From Fimbriiglobus sp. (lineage in GTDB: Bacteria > Planctomycetota > Planctomycetia > Gemmatales > Gemmataceae): DNA of 7,667 bases. A program made the position numbers and the translations under genes. Numbering within the stretch: position 1 is the stretch's first letter; the number at the start of each line of letters is the position of its first letter. The notes under the pieces were generated by a model that worked only from the letters and a program-made list of their open reading frames with translations, was not told where the DNA came from and searched no databases. Below are positions 1 through 6,854 of this stretch, piece after piece. The DNA lies in NCBI GenBank assembly GCA_025352585.1, contig JANXTD010000133.1, positions 1 to 7,667 on the forward strand, in the 5' to 3' direction.

Positions 1-474
1 AAAAAAACCGCCGCGGCGCTGCCCGACTTGCAGGCCTTGCTCGTGATGACCGACGGCGTCGCCGACGACTACTTCCCCGCGGCCGACCACCTGGCGCGGC
101 TCTGGGGCGACCTCGTGGTGAACGGCATCCCCGACCTCGACGAGCCGACGCCCGACGCCGTGGCCAACGCCCTGTCCGGGACGCCGCTGGCGGCCGAGGG
201 GGCGGCCGCGTTCGAGTACGGCGTGAGTACCGAAGTCGTCATGCCGGACCCGCGGGACACCGTCTACCTGCGCTCGTGCGAGACCTTCGCGCAGCGGCTC
301 AACACGACGGCCGCCGAGCTGGTCAAGCGGCCCGCGGCGCTCTGGGCCGGCCGCAAGCCCCTCGAAGCGCCGACGGCCGAGGCGCGGCTGAAGTTGTGGC
401 TCGACGCGTACCAGGTGCGCGGCTCGTTCGACGACCGCACGCTTGTCGTGCTGCACCGGGAGGCCCTGTCATGA
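1..474 (+). CDS. PP2C-family Ser/Thr protein phosphatase, C-terminal part (5' end outside window)
   Basis: The reading frame is open from the first base, so the start lies outside the window; 157 codons are visible. PP2C (PPM) enzymes are metal-dependent phosphatases that remove phosphate from Ser/Thr. Two of their metal-binding motifs can be seen: LLVMTDGVADDY, with the Asp of the TDG motif at visible residue 18, and FDDRTLVVL near the end, whose first Asp (visible residue 144) fits the terminal D-N/D-x-T motif. About 126 residues separate these two aspartates, compared with about 43 in human PP2C-alpha, so the region between carries a large insertion rich in helix-like sequence. The stop overlaps the kinase start downstream (ATGA), which indicates translational coupling and a joint role in opposing phosphorylation and dephosphorylation. 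Family assignment is fairly sure; the substrate is unknown. The N-terminal catalytic motifs cannot be checked here. Confidence 0.82.
   Translation, partial: KKTAAALPDLQALLVMTDGVADDYFPAADHLARLWGDLVVNGIPDLDEPTPDAVANALSGTPLAAEGAAAFEYGVSTEVVMPDPRDTVYLRSCETFAQRLNTTAAELVKRPAALWAGRKPLEAPTAEARLKLWLDAYQVRGSFDDRTLVVLHREALS
458..463 (+). promoter_or_regulatory. Shine-Dalgarno sequence of the kinase gene
   Basis: GGGAGG lies inside the 3' end of the phosphatase gene, 7 bases before the ATG at 471. It decides the kinase start: the frame is open further upstream to 276, but that part only mirrors the phosphatase gene in another frame. Confidence 0.6.
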
Positions 475-1895
475 CCACGCACTCGGCGACCTTGCGCGAC
501 GGGCGGACGGTGGCGTTCGTCGAGGTGGACGACCCGCCGCAGGGCGGCATGAAGAAGGTCTACTTCTCGCCGGACAAGTCGTACGTCGTCGCGTTCTTCC
601 ACGACGCCGCGGCCGCCACCGACGCGAACCGCCTGGCGCGGCTCGAGGCGGTGCTGACGAAGTTCAACCCGACGACCGACCCCGAGGTCGGCAAGTACTG
701 GCAGACGCTCTTCTGCTGGCCCAGCGGCATTGTGGCCAAGCCGACGCTCGGCGTCGTAGCCCCGGCCTACCCGGCGAACTTCTTCTTCGCCACCGGGCCG
801 TTCAAGGGCAAGGAGAAGAAGAGCAACTGGTTCACCACACCCAAGCTGCGCAAGTACCTGCCCGAGGCCGAGCGCGGCACCCTGCAAACGTCGGTGCAGA
901 TCGGCATCCGCCTCGCGCGCGCCGTGCGCCGCTTGCACCAGGCGGGTTTAGCGCACTCCGACCTGTCGTGCAACAACGTGCTCATCGACCCCATCACCGG
1001 GCAGTGCGTCGTCATCGACATCGACTCGCTGGTGGTGCCGGGGATGTTCGCCCCCGACGTACTCGGCACGCGCGGCTACATCGCCCCTGAAGTGGTCAAG
1101 ACGCAGCACTTGCCGTTGGCCGACCCCAAGCGCAGCCACCCGAACGCCCGCACTGACCTGCACGCGCTGGCGGTGCTGCTGTACGAGTACCTGCTGTTGC
1201 GGCGGCCACTCGACGGCCCCAAGATCCACTCGTCGGTCTCGACGGAGGAGGACGAGAAGCTGGCGATGGGCGCGGGGGCGCTGTTCACCGAGCACCCGAC
1301 CGACGGCTCGAACCGGCCGGACGACCTCGTCGGCACCATCGCCGACCTGGGGCCGGCGCTGAGCGACCTGTTCCTACGCTCGTTCGTGAAGGGGCTGCAC
1401 GCGCCGAACGACCGGCCGGGGGCGATCGAGTGGGAGCGGGCGCTTGTGCGCACCTGGGACTTGCTCGTGCCGTGCGGCAACCCCAAGTGCGACCGCAAGG
1501 GCTTCGTCGCCGGCCCCGCTGTCAAGGCCTGCCCGTTCTGTAAGACGAAGCTGACCGCCCCGGTGCCGACGCTGAAGTTGCGCAAGGAGGCGCGGCCGGG
1601 GCAGTGGGTCACCGACGCGACGCTGGTGGTCCACGGCACGACGGGGCTGTTCGGCTGGCACGCCTTCGACAACGTCTACCCCGGCGAGAAGGCCGACCGC
1701 ACCCGGCTGGGCTACTTCGCGTTCCACCAGGGTTCGTGGGTGCTGGTCAACGAGAAGCTCGACTCGCTGACCTCGCCGGGCGGCAGCCGCGTGCCGGCGG
1801 GGTCGGCCGTCGAGTTGAAGCCGGGGGCCGCCTTCCGGCTCTCACAAGGGCCGAACGGCCGCATGGCCGAGGTCGAGTTCTACACCCCTCAATAA
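471..1895 (+). CDS. Divergent Ser/Thr protein kinase with zinc ribbon and beta-rich C-terminal domain (TerY-P-like kinase)
   Basis: This is a predicted 474-residue cytoplasmic kinase. The start at 471 is chosen because of the upstream GGGAGG and the ATGA overlap with the phosphatase stop. Kinase landmarks in order: a glycine-rich-loop candidate GGMKKVYF (25-32); the catalytic loop HSDLSCNNVL, with Asp164 in the HRD position and Asn169 as metal ligand; IDIDSL (182-187), where D-I-D replaces the usual DFG; and GTRGYIAPE (199-207), the end of the activation segment. The beta-3 strand reads YVVAFF, with no lysine in the expected VAIK place. Four cysteines (335, 340, 354, 357) form a CX4C...CX2C zinc ribbon. 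Residues 365-474 look like a beta-sandwich, possibly FHA-like, but this is tentative. There is no signal peptide or membrane helix. Kinases of this type pair with PP2C and vWA (TerY) proteins in Ter-related stress modules. Kinase fold is confident; activity and substrate are inferred. Confidence 0.85.
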   Translation: MTTHSATLRDGRTVAFVEVDDPPQGGMKKVYFSPDKSYVVAFFHDAAAATDANRLARLEAVLTKFNPTTDPEVGKYWQTLFCWPSGIVAKPTLGVVAPAYPANFFFATGPFKGKEKKSNWFTTPKLRKYLPEAERGTLQTSVQIGIRLARAVRRLHQAGLAHSDLSCNNVLIDPITGQCVVIDIDSLVVPGMFAPDVLGTRGYIAPEVVKTQHLPLADPKRSHPNARTDLHALAVLLYEYLLLRRPLDGPKIHSSVSTEEDEKLAMGAGALFTEHPTDGSNRPDDLVGTIADLGPALSDLFLRSFVKGLHAPNDRPGAIEWERALVRTWDLLVPCGNPKCDRKGFVAGPAVKACPFCKTKLTAPVPTLKLRKEARPGQWVTDATLVVHGTTGLFGWHAFDNVYPGEKADRTRLGYFAFHQGSWVLVNEKLDSLTSPGGSRVPAGSAVELKPGAAFRLSQGPNGRMAEVEFYTPQ

Positions 1896-1908
1896 CGCGC
1901 GGGCCGCC

Positions 1909-2961
1909 ATGACCGCCACGACCGACGACGCGCCGACCGACCCCCGCGGCCAGTTCCAGCACGAACTCGACTGGACGATGGACGACCAGACGCTCACCCT
2001 CGACGCCCCCAAGGAGCGCCCCGGCCCCGTCGTGCTGCGCAACAACGCGACCCTCGACGGCCGCGGCTGCACGGTCTGGGCGCGCGAAGGCCCGGTCGTG
2101 CGCGTGATCGCCGAGCGGGCGGTGTTGAAGGACTTGCGCATCGAGTACACCGGCCCCGACGGGGGCGTCGCGCTGTCGGCCGACCACGCCGGGATTACCC
2201 TCGACAACGTCACCGTGCGCGGGGCGGTGGTGGGCCTGGCGGTCGAGGCCGGCGAGTGGCGTTACCCGCACCAGTTGAACCTCGGCACCGTCTTGCCCGG
2301 CGTGCCGCACGCGGTGCGGCTGCGCGTGGTGGTGCCGGTGCCGTGCCAGTTGTCGTCGGAGGTCGCCGGCGTGACGCTGACGCCGCGGACGCTCGCGCCG
2401 GGGGCGCACGAGGTCCGCCTGCTGATCGAGCCGCTCTCGAAGGACACGCTGGTGTGCGGGACGCTGACGATCAAGACCGCCTTCCTGCGCCGCGAGATCG
2501 TCCTGAACGCGCACGCGCTGGCCCCGGCCGCCGGGCTGCCGCCGCCGGCGTCGCAGCAAGAGCGCGTCGTCTGGGAGCCGCCCGACTGGGCGACGGCCGC
2601 GACGGCGGCGCGGAGTGCGCCAGTGGTCGCACCGCCGGTGCCCCCGCCGGCGGTGCCGCGGAAGACTCCGGTCGCTGACGCTTCCGGCTCGCCGGTCGTC
2701 CCCCCGCCGCCGTTGCCGCCGTGGGTCGTGTCGCCGCCGGTGGTGCCGAGCAAGCCGCGGGTCCGCACGACAACCGGCCCGCTGCTGGGGGGCGCGTTCT
2801 CGTCGCCGCGCATCGACCCGCCGCCCGCGGTCCCGCCGCCGGTCGCCGAGGTGCCGCCGCCGGTCGTGGAGCCGCCGCCGAAGCCGAAGTTCAAGCCGGC
2901 GTCGAGCATCCCGCTGTGGGCGCAACCGCCGAAGCCGCCAGCCCCGCCGCCGCCGACGTGA
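1909..2961 (+). CDS. Hypothetical protein: beta-helix-like N-terminus, beta-sandwich-like middle, proline-rich tail
   Basis: I do not recognise this 350-residue protein as a named family. Residues 40-112 show short repeated strands with a right-handed beta-helix feel (LRNNATLDGRGCTVW, AVLKDLRIEY, AGITLDNVTVRGA), as in pectate-lyase-like repeats, though too few for a full enzyme helix. Residues about 120-204 look like one all-beta, Ig-like domain (alternating V/L patterns such as AHEVRLLIEPL and GTLTIKTAFL). From about 206 to the end the chain is proline-rich and probably disordered, with tryptophan-centred short motifs EPPDWATA (W227), LPPWVVSPP (W272) and IPLWAQPP (W337), plus T287-T289 and S298-S299. 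There is no signal peptide or membrane helix, so a cytoplasmic location is likely. The ATG lies 13 bases after the kinase stop, without a clear Shine-Dalgarno, suggesting readthrough or reinitiation from the kinase. An adaptor or kinase substrate is a guess. That it is a real gene is supported by position and amino-acid pattern. Confidence 0.75.
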   Translation: MTATTDDAPTDPRGQFQHELDWTMDDQTLTLDAPKERPGPVVLRNNATLDGRGCTVWAREGPVVRVIAERAVLKDLRIEYTGPDGGVALSADHAGITLDNVTVRGAVVGLAVEAGEWRYPHQLNLGTVLPGVPHAVRLRVVVPVPCQLSSEVAGVTLTPRTLAPGAHEVRLLIEPLSKDTLVCGTLTIKTAFLRREIVLNAHALAPAAGLPPPASQQERVVWEPPDWATAATAARSAPVVAPPVPPPAVPRKTPVADASGSPVVPPPPLPPWVVSPPVVPSKPRVRTTTGPLLGGAFSSPRIDPPPAVPPPVAEVPPPVVEPPPKPKFKPASSIPLWAQPPKPPAPPPPT

Positions 2962-2972
2962 GAGCGGTCTGC

Positions 2973-3002
2973 GACACCCGACACCCGACACACCCGACAC
3001 CC
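2973..3002. repeat. Four-copy GACACCC tandem repeat
   Basis: The gap between the proline-rich gene and the calcium pump holds four head-to-tail copies of GACACCC: 2973-2979, 2980-2986, 2987-2995 (with two extra bases, GACACACCC) and 2996-3002. It fills most of the 54-base gap just before the weak GAGAG ribosome-binding candidate at 3003-3007. I see no promoter boxes or hairpin in it. It may be a simple-sequence repeat produced by slippage; any regulatory role is unproven. Confidence 0.85.
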
Positions 3003-3015
3003 GAGAGCATCGCCC

Positions 3016-5976
3016 ATGACTGCCGCCCCCGCCCGCCCCGGACTGACCGCCGCCGAGGTCGTCGCGTCCCGCCTGCGGCACGGGGCCAACGTCCTCACGC
3101 CGCCGCCGCGCATCTCGTGGTGGCGCGAGTACCTGAGCAAGTTCAACGACCCCGTCATCCGCATCCTGATGATCGCCGCCGCGATTGCCACCCTCGCCGG
3201 GTCGCTCGACGGCAGGGTCGCGCCGGAGGGCATCGGCATCATCGTTGCCGTGCTGCTCGCCACCTTCCTGGCCTTCTGGAACGAGTTCCGGGCCAACAAG
3301 GAATTCGACATCCTCAACAAGTCGAACGACGACGTGGCGGTGAAAGTCGTCCGCGGCGGCTCGTACACCTTGGTGCCGCGCCGCGAGGTCGTCGTCGGCG
3401 ACCTGATGTTCGTCGAGGTCGGCGAGGAGGTGCCGGCCGACGGCAAGCTCGTCGAGGCGGTCGGCCTGCTGGTCAACGAGGCGAAGCTGACCGGCGAGGC
3501 GTCGCCGGTCGAGAAGGAAGTCGGCGGCACCAAGCCGGCCGGCGACGCCTACGGGCCGGACGACTTGCTGCGCGGCACCACCGTCGTCGATGGCTACGGC
3601 CTCGTCGAGGCGACGGCCGTCGGCGACGGCAGCGAGATCGGCAAGACCCTCCGCGAGTCCAGCGAGGAGACCGGCGACGTGTCGCCGCTGAATCGGCAAC
3701 TCGGCTCGCTGAGCAAGGTCATCGGCGTGGTCGGCTTCGGCGTCGCCGTGTTGACTTTTGCGGCGCTCGTCGGCCGCGGCGCGGTCACCGGCGAACTCGT
3801 CCGCAAGGGTCTCGCCGCCGAAACCGCCGCGTCGCCGTTGAGCGGCGGCGAGTGGCTCTTCATCGCCGCGCTGCTACTCGTCGTCGGCGTCATGCTGGTC
3901 AAAGTCTGGCTGCCGATCGTCCTCGACGGGCTGGAACTCGCCGGCGTCGAAGCGTCGATGCCGGCGTTCCTCGAAGGTGACGACGACGCCGGCTGGTGGC
4001 GCGGGGCGTTGCCGTGGATCGGCACCGTCGTCGCCGGTGTCGTGCTGCTGGCACTGCTCGTCGCCGGGGGGATCGCCGGCGGGCTGCTGCCGGGGTCGCC
4101 GGGCGAGTGGCTTCGGCCGGCCGTCGGCAAGGCGCTGCTGGGCTACTTCATGATCGCCGTGACGATTATCGTCGTCGCCGTACCCGAGGGGTTGGCGATG
4201 AGCGTGACGCTGAGCTTGGCCTACTCGATGCGCAAGATGACGGCCAGCAACAACCTCGTCCGCCGCATGGAGGCGTGCGAGACGATCGGCGCGGCGACGG
4301 TCATTTGCTCCGACAAAACCGGCACGCTCACGCTCAACGAGATGCGTGTCGTCGAGGGCCGCTTCGCCGGGGTCAACGCCGCCGGGCTGCCGGCCGACGC
4401 CGGGGTGCGGGCGCTGGTGATCGAGGCGATTGCTGCCAACACGACGGCGCAGTTGAGCCGCGACCCCGGCCAGCCGGTGTCGCCGGTCGGCAACCCGACT
4501 GAAGGCGCGCTGCTGCTCTGGCTCGACGGCGGCGGGACGGACTACGCCGCGGCGCGGGCCGGCTTCGCGGTCGGCACGCAGTGGACGTTCTCGACCGAGC
4601 GCAAGTTCATGGGCACCCTCGGCGAGTCCGGGCGGCTGCACGTCAAGGGCGCGCCCGAGATCGTGCTGGGCCGCTGCACCCAGTTGCAAACGGCCGGCGG
4701 CCCCGTGGCGCTCACAACGGCCGGCCGGGACGCGGTCGCGGCGGCGTTGCACGCCGACCAAGGCCGCGGCATGCGCACCCTCGGCCTGGCCTACCGCGAG
4801 CAGGCCCTGGCCGACGCCGACGCGCTGGAGGGCGTGGCCGTGGGGCTAGTCTGGCTCGGCTCGGTCGCCATCGCCGACCCGATCCGCCCGGAGGTCCCCG
4901 ACGCGGTCGCCGCCTGCCGCGGGGCCGGGGTCGAAGTCAAGATGGTCACCGGCGACAACGCCGAGACGGCCCGCGAGATCGCCCGGCAGATCGGCCTCTG
5001 GACCGCCGCCGACCCCGCGTCGGCCGAGTTGACCGGGGCCGAGTTCGCCGCGCTGCCGGACGCCGAGGCGTCGGAGGCGGCGGCGAACGTCAAAGTGCTG
5101 TCGCGCGCCCGCCCGGCCGACAAGCTGCGCCTCGTGAGCCTACTCAAGGGCCGCGGGCACGTCGTCGCGGTGACCGGCGACGGTGTCAACGACGGGCCGG
5201 CACTCAACTACGCCGACGTGGGCCTGGCGATGGGCAAGTCGGGCACGGCGGTCGCCAAGGAGGCCAGCGACATCATTTTGCTCGACGACTCGTTCACCAG
5301 CATCACGACCGCGATCCGCTGGGGCCGTGCGCTCTACGAGAACATCCAGCGTTTCATCCTGTTCCAGCTCACGATCAACGTCGCCGCGCTGGGCCTCGCG
5401 GTGCTGGGGCCGTTCATCGGCTTCGAGTTGCCGCTGACCGTCATGCAGATGCTCTGGGTCAACCTCATTATGGACACGTTCGCGGCGCTCGCACTCGCCA
5501 CCGAGCCGCCGAACCCCGCGGTGCTGAGCCGCCCGCCGCGTCGCGCGGATGCCTTCATCGTTAGCCGGCAAATGGCAATCTCGGTCTTCGGCGTCGGGGC
5601 GGTCTTTTTGGGCATCCTCGTGGCGCTGACGCTGTACCTGCTGTCGGCCGGCGAGTTGGCGAAGCCCGACGAGTCGAGCCGCGGCGGCACGATCCTGTTC
5701 ACGGTGTTCGTGCTCTTGCAGTTCTGGAACCTGTTCAACGCCAAGTGCATGAACCGCGCCGGCTCCGTCTTCCCCACGCTGGGCAACAACCCGAGCTTCT
5801 TGCTCATTGCGGCGGCGATTCTGGTCGGGCAGGTGCTGATCGTCCAGTTCGGCGGCAGCGTCTTCCGTACCGTGCCGCTGTCGCTGACCGACTGGCTGAC
5901 GCTGCTCGCCGCGACTTCGGTCGTGCTGGTCGTCGGCGAAGTCGCCCGCTTCCTCCGCCGGCCGTCGGCCACTTGA
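3016..5976 (+). CDS. Calcium-transporting P-type ATPase, PMCA-like (type IIB)
   Basis: This 986-residue membrane pump is expected to use ATP to export Ca2+ from the cytoplasm. P-type landmarks: TGEASP (159-164, A domain), PEGL in M4 (390-393), DKTGTLT (433-439, phosphorylated Asp433), KGAPE (544-548, nucleotide domain), TGDN (645-648) and TGDGVND (720-726). The M4 stretch VVAVPEGLAMSVTLSLAYSM and M6 stretch NLIMDTFAALALATEPP closely resemble animal PMCA pumps. Glu391, Asn816 and Asp820 match the single calcium site; M5 (QLTINVAA) lacks the second-site acid of SERCA. Helices: M1 46-64, M2 70-88, M3 236-254, M4 372-395, M5 780-802, M6 807-829, M7 855-875, M8 890-912, M9 927-945, M10 959-977. 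Between M3 and M4 sits an extra segment of about 115 residues with two more hydrophobic stretches (279-303, 333-358). No calmodulin-binding tail is visible. The ATG is preceded by a weak GAGAG 8 bases away. nnrD follows after 19 bases. Ion specificity is inferred from motifs. Confidence 0.95.
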   Translation: MTAAPARPGLTAAEVVASRLRHGANVLTPPPRISWWREYLSKFNDPVIRILMIAAAIATLAGSLDGRVAPEGIGIIVAVLLATFLAFWNEFRANKEFDILNKSNDDVAVKVVRGGSYTLVPRREVVVGDLMFVEVGEEVPADGKLVEAVGLLVNEAKLTGEASPVEKEVGGTKPAGDAYGPDDLLRGTTVVDGYGLVEATAVGDGSEIGKTLRESSEETGDVSPLNRQLGSLSKVIGVVGFGVAVLTFAALVGRGAVTGELVRKGLAAETAASPLSGGEWLFIAALLLVVGVMLVKVWLPIVLDGLELAGVEASMPAFLEGDDDAGWWRGALPWIGTVVAGVVLLALLVAGGIAGGLLPGSPGEWLRPAVGKALLGYFMIAVTIIVVAVPEGLAMSVTLSLAYSMRKMTASNNLVRRMEACETIGAATVICSDKTGTLTLNEMRVVEGRFAGVNAAGLPADAGVRALVIEAIAANTTAQLSRDPGQPVSPVGNPTEGALLLWLDGGGTDYAAARAGFAVGTQWTFSTERKFMGTLGESGRLHVKGAPEIVLGRCTQLQTAGGPVALTTAGRDAVAAALHADQGRGMRTLGLAYREQALADADALEGVAVGLVWLGSVAIADPIRPEVPDAVAACRGAGVEVKMVTGDNAETAREIARQIGLWTAADPASAELTGAEFAALPDAEASEAAANVKVLSRARPADKLRLVSLLKGRGHVVAVTGDGVNDGPALNYADVGLAMGKSGTAVAKEASDIILLDDSFTSITTAIRWGRALYENIQRFILFQLTINVAALGLAVLGPFIGFELPLTVMQMLWVNLIMDTFAALALATEPPNPAVLSRPPRRADAFIVSRQMAISVFGVGAVFLGILVALTLYLLSAGELAKPDESSRGGTILFTVFVLLQFWNLFNAKCMNRAGSVFPTLGNNPSFLLIAAAILVGQVLIVQFGGSVFRTVPLSLTDWLTLLAATSVVLVVGEVARFLRRPSAT

Positions 5977-5983
5977 ACCCCCC

Positions 5984-5990
5984 GAGGAGG
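5984..5990 (+). promoter_or_regulatory. Strong Shine-Dalgarno sequence of nnrD
   Basis: GAGGAGG lies in the 19-base gap after the calcium-pump stop, 5 bases before the ATG at 5996. It fixes the nnrD start and is the strongest ribosome binding site in the window. Confidence 0.75.
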
Positions 5991-5995
5991 CCGCA

Positions 5996-6817
5996 ATGGC
6001 CACGCATCCGCTCGAACGCGTCGTCGATCCGCCCCGCCTACCGCCGCGGCGGGCCGACTCGCACAAGGGCGACTACGGCCGCGTGCTGCTCGTCGCCGGC
6101 AGTCGCGGCTATAGTGGTGCCGCAGTCCTGTGCGGTAGGGCGGCACTGCGCGGAGGGGCCGGCCTCGTCACCGTCGCCTGCCCGCGCGACATCCAAGACG
6201 TGGTGTCGGCCGGCGACCCGTGTTACATGACCTTCGCCCGCACCGACCACGCCGCCGACTTGCCGAAGGCCGACGTGATCGCCGTCGGCCCCGGCCTCAG
6301 CTTGAACAGCGCCGGCCTGGTGCGCGAGCTGGTGGCGCAGTTCGCCGGCCCGCTGGTGATCGACGCCGACGCCCTGGCGGCCGTCCCGCGTGGCGGCTAC
6401 GCCCGCAGCGTCCCCGCGGTGTTGACGCCCCACCCCGGCGAGTTCGCGCGAATGCTGGGCAACACGATCGCCGAGGTGCAGGCCGACCGCGAGAACCTGG
6501 CCGTCAACTTCGCGCGGGCCGAAGGCGTCGTGCTGCTGCTCAAAGGCTCCGGCACAATCGTGACCGACGGCCGGCGCGTCTACCGCAACGCGACCGGCAA
6601 CCCCGGCATGGCGACCGGCGGTTGCGGCGACGTGCTGACCGGCCTCATCGCCGCGCTCCTGGGGCAGGGCTTGCCGCCGTTCGAGGCGGCGGCGTTGGGG
6701 GCGTGGGCCCACGGCCGCGCCGGCGACCTGGCGGCGCAACGCCTGGGCGAGGTGTCGCTGACGGCGAGCGACCTGCTCGACACGCTGCCGGCGGCGCTCG
6801 TCGCGGCGGGGCACTGA
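5996..6817 (+). CDS. nnrD: ADP-dependent (S)-NAD(P)H-hydrate dehydratase
   Basis: This 273-residue enzyme repairs damaged nicotinamide cofactors: it uses ADP to dehydrate the S form of NADHX/NADPHX back to NADH/NADPH in the cytoplasm. It belongs to the ribokinase-like fold. Visible motifs are HKGDYG (23-28), GSRGYSGAA (35-43) for nucleotide binding, LTPHPGEF (143-150), KGSGTIV, and NPGMATGGCGDVLTG (202-216) with Asp212 in the GxGD catalytic position. The length fits the dehydratase domain alone; many bacteria fuse it to an N-terminal NADHX epimerase (NnrE/YjeF-N), which is absent here, so an epimerase would have to be encoded elsewhere. The first 22 residues are a short extension ahead of the conserved core. 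The gene lies 19 bases after the calcium-pump stop, so the two are probably co-transcribed. I see no functional link between them beyond this. Confidence 0.93.
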   Translation: MATHPLERVVDPPRLPPRRADSHKGDYGRVLLVAGSRGYSGAAVLCGRAALRGGAGLVTVACPRDIQDVVSAGDPCYMTFARTDHAADLPKADVIAVGPGLSLNSAGLVRELVAQFAGPLVIDADALAAVPRGGYARSVPAVLTPHPGEFARMLGNTIAEVQADRENLAVNFARAEGVVLLLKGSGTIVTDGRRVYRNATGNPGMATGGCGDVLTGLIAALLGQGLPPFEAAALGAWAHGRAGDLAAQRLGEVSLTASDLLDTLPAALVAAGH

Positions 6818-6835
6818 GGTGATTGCCAGAGACGG

Positions 6836-6852
6836 CGGGGGCCTTTCCCTCG
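6836..6852. terminator. Possible weak hairpin between convergent genes
   Basis: CGGGGG-CCTTT-CCCTCG can fold into a 6-bp stem (one G-T wobble) with a 5-base loop, in the 37-base gap between nnrD and the minus-strand gene. Its location suits a terminator. However, neither strand shows a T-tract after it, and the wobble becomes a C-A mismatch on the minus strand, so it may be chance in GC-rich DNA. Confidence 0.25.
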
Positions 6853-6854
6853 AC

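Noticed and set aside
1..7. Run of seven A at the left edge
   Set aside because: It reads as two in-frame lysine codons (AAA AAA) plus the first base of the next codon in the phosphatase. AAA is uncommon in this GC-rich context, but nothing else supports a frameshift site or slippage signal.
276..470. Possible 65-residue N-terminal extension of the kinase
   Set aside because: The stretch is an Arg/Ala-rich shadow of the phosphatase gene, and the ATG at 471 has a good ribosome binding site and an ATGA overlap.
1747..3699. 650-codon open frame on the minus strand across three plus-strand genes
   Set aside because: Its product is rich in Arg, Gly, Asp and Ala with no domain pattern, and it lies opposite genes with clear family motifs. 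Long antisense frames are expected in DNA this GC-rich.
2721..3980. 419-codon plus-strand frame overlapping the proline-rich gene and the calcium pump
   Set aside because: It is arginine-rich, low-complexity sequence in a shifted frame of a confidently identified ATPase.
4581..5564. 327-codon plus-strand frame inside the ATPase gene
   Set aside because: This is a shifted-frame shadow: the ATPase motifs (KGAPE, TGDN, TGDGVND) are all in the other frame.
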